Shown here: positions 55,491 through 64,000 of the stretch, piece by piece
How positions within the stretch are numbered: position 1 is the first letter of the stretch
Layout: each line of letters opens with the position of its first letter
NCBI GenBank assembly: GCA_024743095.1
Contig: JANSXF010000006.1
Location: 33,740-97,739, forward strand
Direction of reading: 5' to 3'
Length of the DNA: 64,000 nt
From: Flavobacteriaceae bacterium
GTDB taxonomy: Bacteria; Bacteroidota; Bacteroidia; Flavobacteriales; Flavobacteriaceae
The notes under the pieces: generated by a model
Told to the model about the DNA's origin: nothing
What the model saw: the letters and a program-made list of their open reading frames with translations, nothing else
The model's database searches: none
Program-made: the position numbers and the translations under genes

Positions 55491-57752
55491 TTATTTAATA
55501 ACAGTGATGGTTCCTTGCTTTAGGCTCTTGCCACCACGTGTGATCTTGTAATAGAAGATCATGTTCTGTTTGTTGAACGATGTGGTGGATTGTGGCCAAT
55601 TATTTTCGTAGCCGGCTTGGCTAAAGACTTGTTCTCCCCGCTCATTGAAAATGGTGACAAGAACATTGGGGTCTCGGGAATAGGTGTTGGGCAATACCCA
55701 TAGATCGTTGATACCGTCGCCATTGGATGTAATAACGTTCGGTATGGCGAACATATCCCTGTAGGTTATTGTAATGACCTTGCTGAGGGTGCAGGTTCCA
55801 AAAGCTGCGATCAACAGGTACTCACCTTCTTCTGTAAAGTCGTAATAACTGTTGGAAGAAATTAGGTTGTTACCGGCATCGTACCATTGGTATGAATCCG
55901 CTCCGCTTGCGGTCAATGTTTCCGTTTCACCCTCGATAATGATCAGGTCCTTGGATTTGTCAAGTACCAACAACGATTCATCAAATTGATCAATGGTCAC
56001 TTGGTTGGATACCATCGGACATTGGTTGGAAGTGATCACCAGTTGATAAACACCTATCCCGCTAACGGTGAGAGTAGTTGATGAGGTGTCGACCACAGTT
56101 CCATCTTTCTTCCACTCAAAAGACTCGTTGGTCAAATCTGTTGTACTTTCCAGAACAATGGCCTCTCCTCCCTCACACAGAACGGTACCGTTTGCGGTTA
56201 TGTTAAGGGTTTGGTTGGAAGCGATCTTTACCTGTAGTTTGTTGGAAGTTGCCTGGAACGCATCAATAGTTCCGACCAGGGCATATTCCCCGTTATCTTC
56301 TTGGTCCGACACGGTAATGGTCTTGGATGATTCTCCAGAGATATTGGCACCATCCAATTTCCATTGATAATCAAAGGAGTTTTGAAGGTCTGTTGTTACA
56401 TTTGTCTTGGTTCCGCTCTCACTTACGGCATTAATTGCGGTAAGGCTCAAGGTGGCATCAACACTTTCGCAAGAGGTATATGTTCCCACGAAGTCCACAA
56501 CAAACTCGAAGGAATCCGGAGATACTACCGTTGTGGTGGCCGAGGCCACCGGTGCCGGAGCACAGGACCCCCCGTTGTCGGTTACCGTTACGTAGTATTC
56601 CCCGATCTGATCAATGTTCAAGGTATTGTTGGTGGCACCGGTGATGGCAGCGCCGTTTCCATACCATTGGTATGTCGGGTTTGATGCTGTTGTACTTACC
56701 GATAAGGTTTTGGTCTGTGCCGGAAGCAGTACAATATTTTCTTCGTGGTCCAGGGTAATTTCGAACGAACTCGAGTTGGATACGGTAACAGGGGCCGATA
56801 ATTCTGTACAAACACCCGGACCGGTTACTTCAACCTTGTACGAACCTTCAAAACCACTGCTTCCCGCATCAACGGTAAAGGTGCTGGCATCAACGGTAGG
56901 TCCACTTACAACGGTTCCGTCCTTATACCATTTATAGGTCAATCCCTCTCCGCTGATGTTGGCCTCCAACAGGTGTGTATCGCCAGGGCAAACGGTAATG
57001 TTGCTTGCACCGGTAATAGCGAGTCCGGAACTGGTGCCTGTTGATATTTCGATAGTGTTCGATAGGGTGTTTGCAGAGCCTGAACAGTCGCCATAATCCA
57101 ATTCCACATAGTACATGCCGGGGTCAGAAACGGTGATGCTTTCTGTTTTTTCGGCAAGTAGCGTCCCACTGCGGTACCAATTATAGATATATGTTCCGGC
57201 ATTGGGGATATTGTGCGGTTTAAGGGTTAGGGAGCCTCCACCACAAATTTGTACCTGACCTCCGGAAGGAATGCTCCCGCTGCCATTTTCACTGATCAGC
57301 AATGGTGAACTGTAGTCGATAAAGTACATGGAAAATGCATCAGAGGCCGGACTTGTCTTGGCGGGGCTGGTGCTACGGACCCTGAACTTGAAATTGTCCC
57401 CCCTGACATCGGAAGGGAGCGCAAACTGGAACACAAAATCAAAGGTGCTGTTTTTATCGCTTACACGGGTAAGTTCGGTAGGATTGGCAAAGTAACCGTT
57501 GGCATCGGATAGTTCCAGTACAAATTCGTTGTTGCCGTCCACCAAGGGGGGGTCCCAATTGAAGCTCACGTAATATTGATTGAACCCTGCGGAGGCACAA
57601 ACTGCTGTCCACGGGGAGTTTCCGCCCAAGTTGGGGTTGGCGGCGGGCTCTGGCTTATATAACACTTGGGCGTGTACTCCCAGTGTGCCAAGTAGCAAAA
57701 AAGCCAAGGCCAGGACCAGAATGCTATACGTTGAATTACTTTTTTTCATCAC
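55491..57752 (-). CDS. T9SS cargo protein with Ig-like domains and gliding-motility C-terminal domain
   Basis: 753 residues: signal peptide (about 5-29, ending VHA), an N-terminal region with WTAVCASAGFNQYYVSF, then several Ig/PKD-like modules, each with a YQWYG, YKWYKDG or YQWKLDG strand and a GEYYVTVTD/YVELDYGDC ending, and a C-terminal type B sorting domain (about 665-753, IPNVITSNGDGINDLWVLP). It is first in the leftward operon and takes the place of sprC in F. johnsoniae. Exported to the surface through the type IX system; exact role in gliding is inferred from the operon. Confidence 0.88.
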   Translation of the reverse strand: MMKKSNSTYSILVLALAFLLLGTLGVHAQVLYKPEPAANPNLGGNSPWTAVCASAGFNQYYVSFNWDPPLVDGNNEFVLELSDANGYFANPTELTRVSDKNSTFDFVFQFALPSDVRGDNFKFRVRSTSPAKTSPASDAFSMYFIDYSSPLLISENGSGSIPSGGQVQICGGGSLTLKPHNIPNAGTYIYNWYRSGTLLAEKTESITVSDPGMYYVELDYGDCSGSANTLSNTIEISTGTSSGLAITGASNITVCPGDTHLLEANISGEGLTYKWYKDGTVVSGPTVDASTFTVDAGSSGFEGSYKVEVTGPGVCTELSAPVTVSNSSSFEITLDHEENIVLLPAQTKTLSVSTTASNPTYQWYGNGAAITGATNNTLNIDQIGEYYVTVTDNGGSCAPAPVASATTTVVSPDSFEFVVDFVGTYTSCESVDATLSLTAINAVSESGTKTNVTTDLQNSFDYQWKLDGANISGESSKTITVSDQEDNGEYALVGTIDAFQATSNKLQVKIASNQTLNITANGTVLCEGGEAIVLESTTDLTNESFEWKKDGTVVDTSSTTLTVSGIGVYQLVITSNQCPMVSNQVTIDQFDESLLVLDKSKDLIIIEGETETLTASGADSYQWYDAGNNLISSNSYYDFTEEGEYLLIAAFGTCTLSKVITITYRDMFAIPNVITSNGDGINDLWVLPNTYSRDPNVLVTIFNERGEQVFSQAGYENNWPQSTTSFNKQNMIFYYKITRGGKSLKQGTITVIK

Positions 57753-57991
57753 CGTTAGTTTTTAAGAGGGTTATGGGCCATAAAGCCCTGTTAGTTTGTG
57801 CCCCTTAATTGTAATTCATTCAAAAAGACGGTGTTCAGTCGCTTTTTGGTCATATAGTATTCCAATAACAAATATGTCCCTAATTCGGATCAACGGAAAG
57901 ATATTGTTGTAGGTGATACCAAAAGTGTTGTGAAATCGCCTACTTTGTATACACAAGAGCCGGAAAAATAGCTATCAACTAGGTATTTTAC

Positions 57992-57999
57992 TACATTTG
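57992..57999 (+). promoter_or_regulatory. -7 box of glnS
   Basis: TACATTTG at 57992-57999 matches TAnnTTTG. A transcript would start near 58006, leaving a leader of about 5-10 nt before the ATG at 58011 or 58017. No good -33 element is visible at the usual spacing. Confidence 0.45.
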
Positions 58000-58016
58000 C
58001 GCATCAAATTATGGGT

Positions 58017-59702
58017 ATGTCAGAAGAAGCTAGATCGCTCAATTTTATAGAACATATTGTTGAGGACGACTTAAAAAACGAGTACAAAAAAGAGGAATTG
58101 AGGTTCCGTTTTCCCCCAGAGCCCAACGGTTATTTACACATAGGGCACGCAAGTTCCATCTGCTTGAATTTTGGTTTGGGCCTAAGATACAGCGCTCCGG
58201 TAAACCTTCGGTTTGATGACACCAATCCTGCAAAAGAGGAGAAGGAATATGTGGAGGCCATCAAGAAGGATGTCAGTTGGTTGGGATTTGAATGGGACAC
58301 AGAGTGTTACGCCTCGGATTATTTCCAACAGCTGTACGATTGGGCGGTCATTTTGATAAAAAATGGAAAGGCCTATGTGGAGAGCCAGTCTTCCGAAGAT
58401 ATAGCAAGCCAAAAGGGAACACCTACCGAGCCCGGGAAGGAAAGTCCGTTTAGAAATCGTTCCATTGCGGAAAATTTGGAGCTTTTCGAAGGAATGAAGA
58501 ACGGGGATTTCAAGGACGGCGCACATGTGTTAAGGGCAAAAATAGACATGGCCTCCCCCAATATGTTGATGCGCGACCCGGTCATGTACCGGATTCTTCA
58601 CAAGGCGCACCATCGCACAAATACCGATTGGTGTATTTACCCGATGTACGACTGGACACATGGGGAGAGCGACTATATAGAACAAGTTTCACACTCGCTC
58701 TGTACCCTCGAGTTTTTACCGCATAGGGAGCTGTACGATTGGTTTTTGGACCAAGTGGTATCTTCTGATAAATTGCGCCCTAAACAGCGTGAGTTTGCCA
58801 GAAGGAACCTAAGTCATACCGTGGTCAGTAAGCGTAAATTGCTCCAATTGGTGGAGAAAGGTGTTGTTCAAGGTTGGGACGACCCACGCATGCCCACAAT
58901 TTCTGGACTTAGGCGAAGAGGTTTTACCCCGGAATCCATCAGGAACTTTGCCGACACCATAGGAATTGCCAAACGGGACAATGTGGTGGACGTTTCCTTG
59001 TTGGATTTTCATGCCAGGGAACACCTTAACAAGATTGCACCCCGCGTAATGGCCGTTTTAAATCCATTAAAAGTGGTCATTACTAATTATCAGGAGGCCA
59101 GGGAGGAATGGTTGGATGCTGAAAACAATCCAGAGGATGGATCTGCAGGAAGTAGAAAAGTGCCCTTTTCCCGTGAGATTTATATCGAACGGGAAGATTT
59201 TAGGGAAGAGGCCAATCGAAAATTCTTTAGGCTGAAGCTTGGAGGCGAGGTCCGCTTAAAGAACGGGTATATCATCAAGGCGGAAAGTTGTACCAAAGAT
59301 GATAAGGGCAATATCATTGAGGTGCAATGTACCTACGATCCCAAAAGCAAAAGTGGTTCCGGCACCCAGGAGAGTCTACGAAAGGTAAAGGGAACATTGC
59401 ATTGGGTTTCCATTGCGCACGCCATAACGGCCGAAGTTAGATTGTACGATCGTTTGTTCACCGACCCAACACCGGATGGTCACAAGGACAAGGATTTTAT
59501 GGATTTTGTGAATCCTGATTCTTTGGAAAAAGTAAGGGGTTATTTGGAACCAAGTTTACAAAGTGCCAAAATCGGGGAGCAAGTCCAATTTCAGCGAATG
59601 GGATACTTTAATGTCGACAAGGATTCAACACCGGAAAATCTGGTGTTCAATCGAACGGTAACATTGAGGGATACCTGGGCCAAATTGGAACAAAAACAAT
59701 AG
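58017..59702 (+). CDS. glnS: Glutamine--tRNA ligase
   Basis: Class Ic aminoacyl-tRNA synthetase charging tRNA-Gln, 561 residues from the ATG at 58017 (an ATG two codons upstream at 58011 is also possible). Catalytic-domain motifs: RFPPEPNGYLHIGHASS (HIGH), LRFDDTNPAKEEKEYV, MYDWTHGESDYIE, and the KMSKS-type VVSKRKL. The C-terminal anticodon-binding beta-barrels follow, with GEVRLKNGYIIKAESC and TLHWVSIAHAITAEVRLYDRLF. Family length normal. Flavobacteria have both GlnRS and GltX; the latter is at 61999-63495. Followed by a long terminator hairpin. Confidence 0.97.
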   Translation: MSEEARSLNFIEHIVEDDLKNEYKKEELRFRFPPEPNGYLHIGHASSICLNFGLGLRYSAPVNLRFDDTNPAKEEKEYVEAIKKDVSWLGFEWDTECYASDYFQQLYDWAVILIKNGKAYVESQSSEDIASQKGTPTEPGKESPFRNRSIAENLELFEGMKNGDFKDGAHVLRAKIDMASPNMLMRDPVMYRILHKAHHRTNTDWCIYPMYDWTHGESDYIEQVSHSLCTLEFLPHRELYDWFLDQVVSSDKLRPKQREFARRNLSHTVVSKRKLLQLVEKGVVQGWDDPRMPTISGLRRRGFTPESIRNFADTIGIAKRDNVVDVSLLDFHAREHLNKIAPRVMAVLNPLKVVITNYQEAREEWLDAENNPEDGSAGSRKVPFSREIYIEREDFREEANRKFFRLKLGGEVRLKNGYIIKAESCTKDDKGNIIEVQCTYDPKSKSGSGTQESLRKVKGTLHWVSIAHAITAEVRLYDRLFTDPTPDGHKDKDFMDFVNPDSLEKVRGYLEPSLQSAKIGEQVQFQRMGYFNVDKDSTPENLVFNRTVTLRDTWAKLEQKQ

Positions 59703-59725
59703 CATAATATTTTCTTATGGAACCT

Positions 59726-59777
59726 AAACCCGCCATTGAAGTTTTTTATGGAAAATGACTTCGTTGGGCGGGTTTTG
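59726..59777 (+). terminator. Long terminator hairpin after glnS
   Basis: AAACCCGCC (59726-59734) pairs perfectly with GGCGGGTTT (59767-59775); inside, GAAGT pairs with ACTTC and TTTT with AAAA. A short T-rich run follows. An extended hairpin of this kind after glnS is most simply its terminator. Confidence 0.7.
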
Positions 59778-59932
59778 TTCGGCACTATTTTAAGGCCTTA
59801 TAATTTCCCCATTGGAAACCGACAAAACATCTTAGGGGGCTTTATTTGCGTTATTTCGTCAAAAAATAGCTAAAGCGTCAATCATTCGTTCGATTGAATC
59901 GATCGTTGTGTCCATTGTGATATAATTTTGGG

Positions 59933-59940
59933 TAAATCGA
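59933..59940 (+). promoter_or_regulatory. -7 box of the YtxH operon
   Basis: TAATTTTG at 59933-59940 matches TAnnTTTG. Transcription would begin near 59947, inside a small hairpin (GGGCAA 59944-59949, TTGCCC 59955-59960), giving a 50-nt leader before the ATG at 59998. The -33 element is not at the ideal distance. Confidence 0.4.
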
Positions 59941-59997
59941 TTTGGGCAATACAGTTGCCCCGGTTTAAAATCAAGTTTAATTTAAAGAATCAATATT

Positions 59998-60327
59998 ATG
60001 TCAAATAACACAGGTAATGTTCTAACCGCATTGTTAACAGGAGCACTTGTTGGAGCAGGTGTTGGAATTTTGTACGCACCGGACAAGGGAAAAAGAACGA
60101 GAAAAAAAATCAAGAAAAGTGCTGTAAAGGCAAAAGATGATATTTCACAAAGCCTTACCCACGCCAAGGAAGAATTCAGTAAATCCGCCGATGCAAAAAA
60201 AGTGGAGTTCGAGGAAAAACTTGAGGATACACTTTCCAGCATGAGTTACAAGGCGGATGATATTTTGGTGGCTTTGGAGAAAAAATTGGAGGACCTAAGA
60301 AAAAAGAACGCCCAACTACAGAAGTAA
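59998..60327 (+). CDS. YtxH domain-containing protein
   Basis: 109-residue small protein with one N-terminal membrane helix (VLTALLTGALVGAGVGILYAP) immediately followed by the YtxH motif APDKGKRTRKKI, then a long charged helix (Lys/Glu/Asp-rich, coiled-coil-like) to the end. Known YtxH proteins are general stress proteins in Firmicutes; the role in Bacteroidetes is unknown. First gene of a three-gene operon with a holin-like membrane protein (3 bp later) and a DUF6327-type protein. Confidence 0.87.
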   Translation: MSNNTGNVLTALLTGALVGAGVGILYAPDKGKRTRKKIKKSAVKAKDDISQSLTHAKEEFSKSADAKKVEFEEKLEDTLSSMSYKADDILVALEKKLEDLRKKNAQLQK

Positions 60328-60330
60328 TAT

Positions 60331-60681
60331 ATGGCCTTCGAAGAAATTAAAGAACAGATAGATCATGTTGAACAAGGGGTGAGGTCCTATGTGAAGAACA
60401 GTTTGGATTTTTACAGGCTTCAAAGCTTCAAGTCAATGATGAGGGGAATCACCATTGCGGCCAAAGTACTTATAATTGGTTGTGTGGTCTCTCTTGGACT
60501 ACTGTTCCTTTCACTCAGTGCTGCATTTTGGCTATCAACGCTGCTGGACAGCACTGCACAAGGCTTTTTAATCGTTGGCGGCTTTTATATACTGGTTGGT
60601 CTAATTCTGTTCTTGCTACGAAGTAAGATGGAAAGGCCGATCCTTAAAAAGTTTTCTAAATTTTATTTTGATGAACCATGA
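60331..60681 (+). CDS. Phage-holin-family-like (YqjE/PF07332-type) membrane protein
   Basis: 116 residues with an N-terminal amphipathic helix ([19 protein letters not shown]) and two long membrane helices (about 45-70 and 74-98) separated by a short loop. The layout is that of the putative Actinobacterial holin-X/YqjE family, which despite its name occurs in cellular stress operons. Function unknown. Overlaps the next gene by 4 bp (ATGA), so they are translationally coupled. Confidence 0.8.
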   Translation: MAFEEIKEQIDHVEQGVRSYVKNSLDFYRLQSFKSMMRGITIAAKVLIIGCVVSLGLLFLSLSAAFWLSTLLDSTAQGFLIVGGFYILVGLILFLLRSKMERPILKKFSKFYFDEP

Positions 60682-60893
60682 TACAGGCAGAATACACATC
60701 CTTCGAGGATATTGATAGAGATCTCAAAGTTTTGAAATTGCAACGACAAATTGATGAGGAGAAGGTAAAGCTTGCGGTACAGAACACCAAAAAGGAGCTT
60801 TATCCTACCAACATCATTGGAGGGGTTGCCCCGCTGTTACAGAAAATAGCCATCTCCTTGGTGGCCAAAAAGATCCTCAATAAACTCAGCTAG
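60678..60893 (+). CDS. Small DUF6327-type protein
   Basis: 71-residue protein: charged N-terminal half ([20 protein letters not shown]), helix rich in Lys and Glu, and a C-terminal hydrophobic helix with basic end ([19 protein letters not shown]) that may attach to the membrane. Members of this family follow YtxH and holin-like genes in Flavobacteria. Function unknown. Last gene of the operon; a strong terminator follows. Confidence 0.78.
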   Translation: MIQAEYTSFEDIDRDLKVLKLQRQIDEEKVKLAVQNTKKELYPTNIIGGVAPLLQKIAISLVAKKILNKLS

Positions 60894-60925
60894 TGGTGCA
60901 AAGATTTTCAGAACCTTCATAAATT

Positions 60926-60947
60926 AAGGCTCCCGATCGGGAGCCTT
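60926..60947. terminator. Perfect palindromic terminator
   Basis: A 22-bp perfect palindrome (arms AAGGCTCCCGA and TCGGGAGCCTT) followed by TTTTC on the plus strand and preceded by AT-rich sequence for the opposite strand. It separates the convergent YtxH operon and SPFH gene and can stop transcription both ways. Confidence 0.9.
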
Positions 60948-60969
60948 TTCATCTTAAAAAAAGAGTGGT

Positions 60970-61905
60970 CTAAGAGTCAGTAGGGCCTTTTTCGGCCTGT
61001 TTACGCTTCATGGCCTCGCCAATTTGGTTGCTTGCCGTAAAGGAAGCCACCATATTGTTCAGCATATCGCTGCCGGCCTGTGGCGAGTTGGGCAATAGGA
61101 TAAGGTTGGTATCGGTCTCTTCGCCTATGGCTTGCAGGGTGTCATAATGTTGGGTAACCACGATCAAGGCAGATGCTTCCTGTGAATTGATACCGACCTT
61201 GTTCAAGACTTCAACGGATTCCTCAAGGCCGCGGGCAATTTCCCTACGTTGGTCTGCGATACCTTGACCTTGTAACCTCTTGCTCTCTGCTTCGGCCTTG
61301 GCCTTTTCCACGATCAAGATCCGTTGGGCGTCACCTTCAAACTGAGCTGCGATTTTTTCACGTTCGGATGCATTGATACGGTTCATGGCAGACTTTACCT
61401 GGGCATCCGGGTCGATATCGGTCACCAAGGTTTTTATGATATCAAAACCATAGTCCAACATGGCATCTTGCAATTCTGATTTTACCGCGATGGCGATATC
61501 ATCCTTTTTCACGAAAACATCGTCCAATTTCATCTTGGGAACCTCGGCACGGACCACATCAAAAACATAAGAGGTAATTTGATCGTGCGGATATTCCAAT
61601 TGGTAGAAGGCCTCGTATACTTTGTCGCGAATCACTACATATTGAACGGAAACCTTGAGTTTTACGAATACATCGTCCAAGGTCTTTGTCTCAACGATCA
61701 CATCCAATTGTTGGATCTTAAGGCTCAATCGGCCCGCGATACGGTCCACGATCGGAATTTTCATTTGAAGCCCGGAGCTCCTGATGCTGTGGAACTTGCC
61801 AAAACGTTCCACGGCAACGGCCGTTTGCTGCTTTACAATAAAGAAAAACTTAAATAGAATGATCAGCGCTACAAACGCAATAGGTATTAAAAGATAGTTG
61901 CCCAT
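60970..61905 (-). CDS. SPFH/Band 7 domain membrane protein (stomatin-like, QmcA type)
   Basis: 311 residues: one N-terminal membrane helix (3-24, LLIPIAFVALIILFKFFFIV), the SPFH/Band 7 domain (about 25-185, with VKQQTAVAVERFGKFH and a conserved DVVRAEVPKMKLDDVF), then an Ala/Glu-rich coiled coil (KAKAEAESKRLQGQGIADQRREIARG) and a C-terminal tail. Such proteins form large membrane-bound rings that scaffold proteases and domains of the membrane. No partner NfeD-type gene is adjacent. Sits convergent to the YtxH operon. Confidence 0.93.
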   Translation of the reverse strand: MGNYLLIPIAFVALIILFKFFFIVKQQTAVAVERFGKFHSIRSSGLQMKIPIVDRIAGRLSLKIQQLDVIVETKTLDDVFVKLKVSVQYVVIRDKVYEAFYQLEYPHDQITSYVFDVVRAEVPKMKLDDVFVKKDDIAIAVKSELQDAMLDYGFDIIKTLVTDIDPDAQVKSAMNRINASEREKIAAQFEGDAQRILIVEKAKAEAESKRLQGQGIADQRREIARGLEESVEVLNKVGINSQEASALIVVTQHYDTLQAIGEETDTNLILLPNSPQAGSDMLNNMVASFTASNQIGEAMKRKQAEKGPTDS

Positions 61906-61998
61906 AGTGTTTAGATTTTATGTTAGAAATGGAAATTACGAAACTTGGCCAAAGTATTGGTAGCCATTTGTCAAATAATGTTACATTTCCATGTATTT

Positions 61999-63495
61999 CT
62001 AAAGTTGGGCGATAGCGGTTTTGATGCGGTTTATACTTTCTTGCTTACCGATCAGACCCATGATATCAAATAGGTGGGGCCCTTTCATATCCCCCACGAT
62101 GACCAAACGCAGCGGGGGCATCACCTTTCCAAAGGACAGCTCCTTTTCACCGATCCAGGTCTTTACGGTTTCCTCGATTTTTTGCGAGTCGAAATCCGAT
62201 AGGGTTCCCAAAAGTTCCGCTACTTGCCCCATGATTTGCGGAGTATCTTCTTTCCACTGTTTTTTGACAGCTTTTTCGTTGTACGAAGAAGGCGCTTGGA
62301 AGAAATAATCGGATAGTTCCCAGAAGTCTTTTACAAAAGCGGCACGTTCTTTTATGGATGAGACCACTTTTTCGATGTAAAGGGGTTCGGCCGAAATTCC
62401 TTTTTTATCCAGTTCCAGCGCAAAGATCTTGGCCAGTTCACCATCGCTCTTTATCTGTAACCACTGTTGATTATACCAATTGTTTTTTTCCGGGTCGAAC
62501 CGCGCCCCTGACTTGTTCACACGACCCAAGGTAAAGGTATCCACCAGCTCTTCCAAACTGAAAATTTCTTGTTCGGTCCCGGGGTTCCACCCCAATAGGG
62601 CCAAAAAGTTGACCACGGCCTCTGGGAAAAACCCGGCTTCCCTATATCCTTCGGATTGGTTCCAAGAGAGGGGAAATACGGGGAAGCCGCCTTTTTCACC
62701 ATCACGCTTGCTCAATTTTCCTTTGCCGACCGGTTTCATGATCAAAGGGAGGTGGGCAAATTCAGGGGTGTCCCAGCCAAATGCACCGTACAATAAAGTA
62801 TGCAATGCCAGGGACGGCAGCCATTCCTCACCACGGATCACATGGGTGATCTGCATCAAATGGTCATCAACAATGTTCGCCAGGTGATAGGTGGGCATTC
62901 CATCGCTCTTGAAGAGGACCTTATCGTCCAGGATACTCGAATCTATTTCAATCGCTCCACGGATCATATCCTTCAATAGTAAGGTTTCATTCTCCGGAGA
63001 TTTAAATCTGATTACATAGGCCTCACCTGCGGCAATCTTGTCCCTGACCTCCTCATTGGAAAGAGAAAGCGAGTTCGTCAATTTTTGGCGGTTATGCCAA
63101 TTGTAGATAAATGTCTTTCCTTTGGCTTCATGCTCTTTCCTATGTTGGTCCAAAGCCTCGGCAGTGTCAAATGCATAATAGGCCTTGCCTTTTTCTATAA
63201 GTTGTAGGGCATATGATTTATATAATTGCTTGCGATCGCTCTGCCTGTAGGGTCCAAAGTCACCTTCTTTCCCGGGCCCTTCATCGAAAGGGATCCCGCA
63301 CCAGTCCAAGGCCTCGATGATGTATTGTTCGGCACCTTCCACAAAGCGGTTTTGATCGGTATCCTCGATACGCAATATAAAGTCACCACCATTTTTCTTG
63401 GCGAACAAATAGTTGAACAGAGCGGTACGGAGACCGCCGATATGTAAGGGACCTGTTGGACTTGGTGCAAAACGAACGCGTACTTTTTGGCTCAT
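61999..63495 (-). CDS. gltX: Glutamate--tRNA ligase
   Basis: 498-residue class Ic synthetase charging tRNA-Glu. RFAPSPTGPLHIGGLRTALF carries the HIGH motif near residue 17; RIEDTDQNR, then HVIRGEEWLPSLALH and the KMSKS-type KLSKRDG near residue 250; helical anticodon-binding domain at the C-terminus ending with a PPLRLVIVGDMKGPHLFDIM stretch. Complete and of family length. Divergent from the partial DUF4175 gene; 93 bp upstream of the SPFH gene on the same strand. Confidence 0.97.
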   Translation of the reverse strand: MSQKVRVRFAPSPTGPLHIGGLRTALFNYLFAKKNGGDFILRIEDTDQNRFVEGAEQYIIEALDWCGIPFDEGPGKEGDFGPYRQSDRKQLYKSYALQLIEKGKAYYAFDTAEALDQHRKEHEAKGKTFIYNWHNRQKLTNSLSLSNEEVRDKIAAGEAYVIRFKSPENETLLLKDMIRGAIEIDSSILDDKVLFKSDGMPTYHLANIVDDHLMQITHVIRGEEWLPSLALHTLLYGAFGWDTPEFAHLPLIMKPVGKGKLSKRDGEKGGFPVFPLSWNQSEGYREAGFFPEAVVNFLALLGWNPGTEQEIFSLEELVDTFTLGRVNKSGARFDPEKNNWYNQQWLQIKSDGELAKIFALELDKKGISAEPLYIEKVVSSIKERAAFVKDFWELSDYFFQAPSSYNEKAVKKQWKEDTPQIMGQVAELLGTLSDFDSQKIEETVKTWIGEKELSFGKVMPPLRLVIVGDMKGPHLFDIMGLIGKQESINRIKTAIAQL

Positions 63496-63660
63496 ACTCG
63501 GGCTTTATTTTAAGGCAAAGATACATTGCTGTCCATGAACAGGAAAGCGATAGGGCATTGTGTTTTTATAATCTTCAATGGTTTGATAAATGGAGGTTTA
63601 ACAAATTTTTTCCGCTCCTTTCCAACGGATCGGGTAATTTGGCAATAATTATACCCAAGT

Positions 63661-64000
63661 TTGACTGCATATCAGGACATATTAACAAAGCTGGAAGAGT
63701 TCATCAGGCGTTTTTATACCAAACAACTGATAAAGGGAATTTTCTTGTTTCTAACATTGGGAACCCTCCTGTGGATTGCCATTACCTTTTTTGAATATGT
63801 TTTATGGCTCAACGAATCCTGGCGGCTTACCCTGTTTTTGATATTTATTGCCGTTGAGCTATATCTCTTATATAGATACGTGGCCATTCCCCTGATGTAT
63901 TTGTTCAAAGTCAAGAAGGGAATAGGCAACAGGGCGGCCTCCCAAATCATCGGCAAGCATTTCCCCAATGTGGACGATAAATTGCTCAATTTATTGGAGC
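63661..64000 (+). CDS. DUF4175-type large membrane protein, 5' part only
   Basis: An open frame of 113 codons runs off the right end of the window. It starts with TTG at 63661, the only standard start between an in-frame TAA (about 63646) and the first conserved residues. The product begins TAYQDILTKLEEFIRRFYTKQ, has two hydrophobic segments (about residues 27-45 and 54-72), and ends GKHFPNVDDKLLNLLE, a pattern I recognise from the N-terminus of DUF4175 proteins of Flavobacteria, which are over 1000 residues long and of unknown function. Divergent from gltX. Confidence 0.75.
   Translation, partial: MTAYQDILTKLEEFIRRFYTKQLIKGIFLFLTLGTLLWIAITFFEYVLWLNESWRLTLFLIFIAVELYLLYRYVAIPLMYLFKVKKGIGNRAASQIIGKHFPNVDDKLLNLLE

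Overview
The window looks like chromosome of a marine Flavobacteriaceae (Bacteroidetes), of the Muricauda/Maribacter kind. Evidence: a SusC/SusD pair, TonB-dependent barrels with carboxypeptidase-like N-terminal domains, type IX secretion (T9SS) C-terminal sorting domains, PorP/SprF proteins, a giant SprB-type gliding adhesin, Bacteroidetes -7 boxes (TAnnTTTG) before several genes, and moderate GC. Genus placement is inference.

Layout. 1-7400: a small carbohydrate-uptake type locus (SusD, SusC, a divergent Nramp-like transporter lacking the usual metal ligands, a secreted esterase), with repeated GTATAC palindromes in the SusC/transporter spacer. 7400-11570: an AT-rich accessory island ending at a CAU-anticodon tRNA. 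It carries a Sau3AI-type restriction-modification pair, a small unknown ORF, an IS3 transposase fragment between 14-bp direct repeats and a truncated unknown gene. 11600-29700: housekeeping and envelope genes (methylmalonyl-CoA epimerase, rbfA, FtsX-like permease, dusB, an outer-membrane barrel, lepA, two ion/solute transporters with RCK domains, a metallo-hydrolase, a subtilase, an M1 peptidase, rnpA, an S41 peptidase). 30066-31313: a solitary cytosine methyltransferase that is a clear paralogue of the island enzyme but has host-like composition. 31470-38120: GNAT/CDF/rpiB operon, an AT-rich 590-bp spacer with DnaA-box-like words, rnr, a DUF2807 protein, a LysE-type exporter, two tandem tRNA-Cys-type genes (the second odd) and folB.

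38170-57752: a leftward four-gene gliding/adhesion cluster in the order of the sprC-sprD-sprB-sprF operon of Flavobacterium johnsoniae: an Ig-like T9SS cargo protein, a PorP/SprF-SPOR fusion, a 14.2-kb SprB-like adhesin gene with 42 SprB repeats by my count plus one embedded jelly-roll-like domain, and SprF. 58017-64000: glnS, a three-gene YtxH/holin-like/DUF6327 envelope-stress type operon, an SPFH protein, gltX and the 5' end of a DUF4175 gene that starts with TTG.

The most unusual items are the Sau3AI-type island together with its distant solitary methyltransferase paralogue, the variant second tRNA-Cys, the ligand-less Nramp homologue in a SusCD locus, and the SprF-SPOR/giant adhesin cluster. 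No CRISPR array, rRNA or complete insertion sequence was seen.
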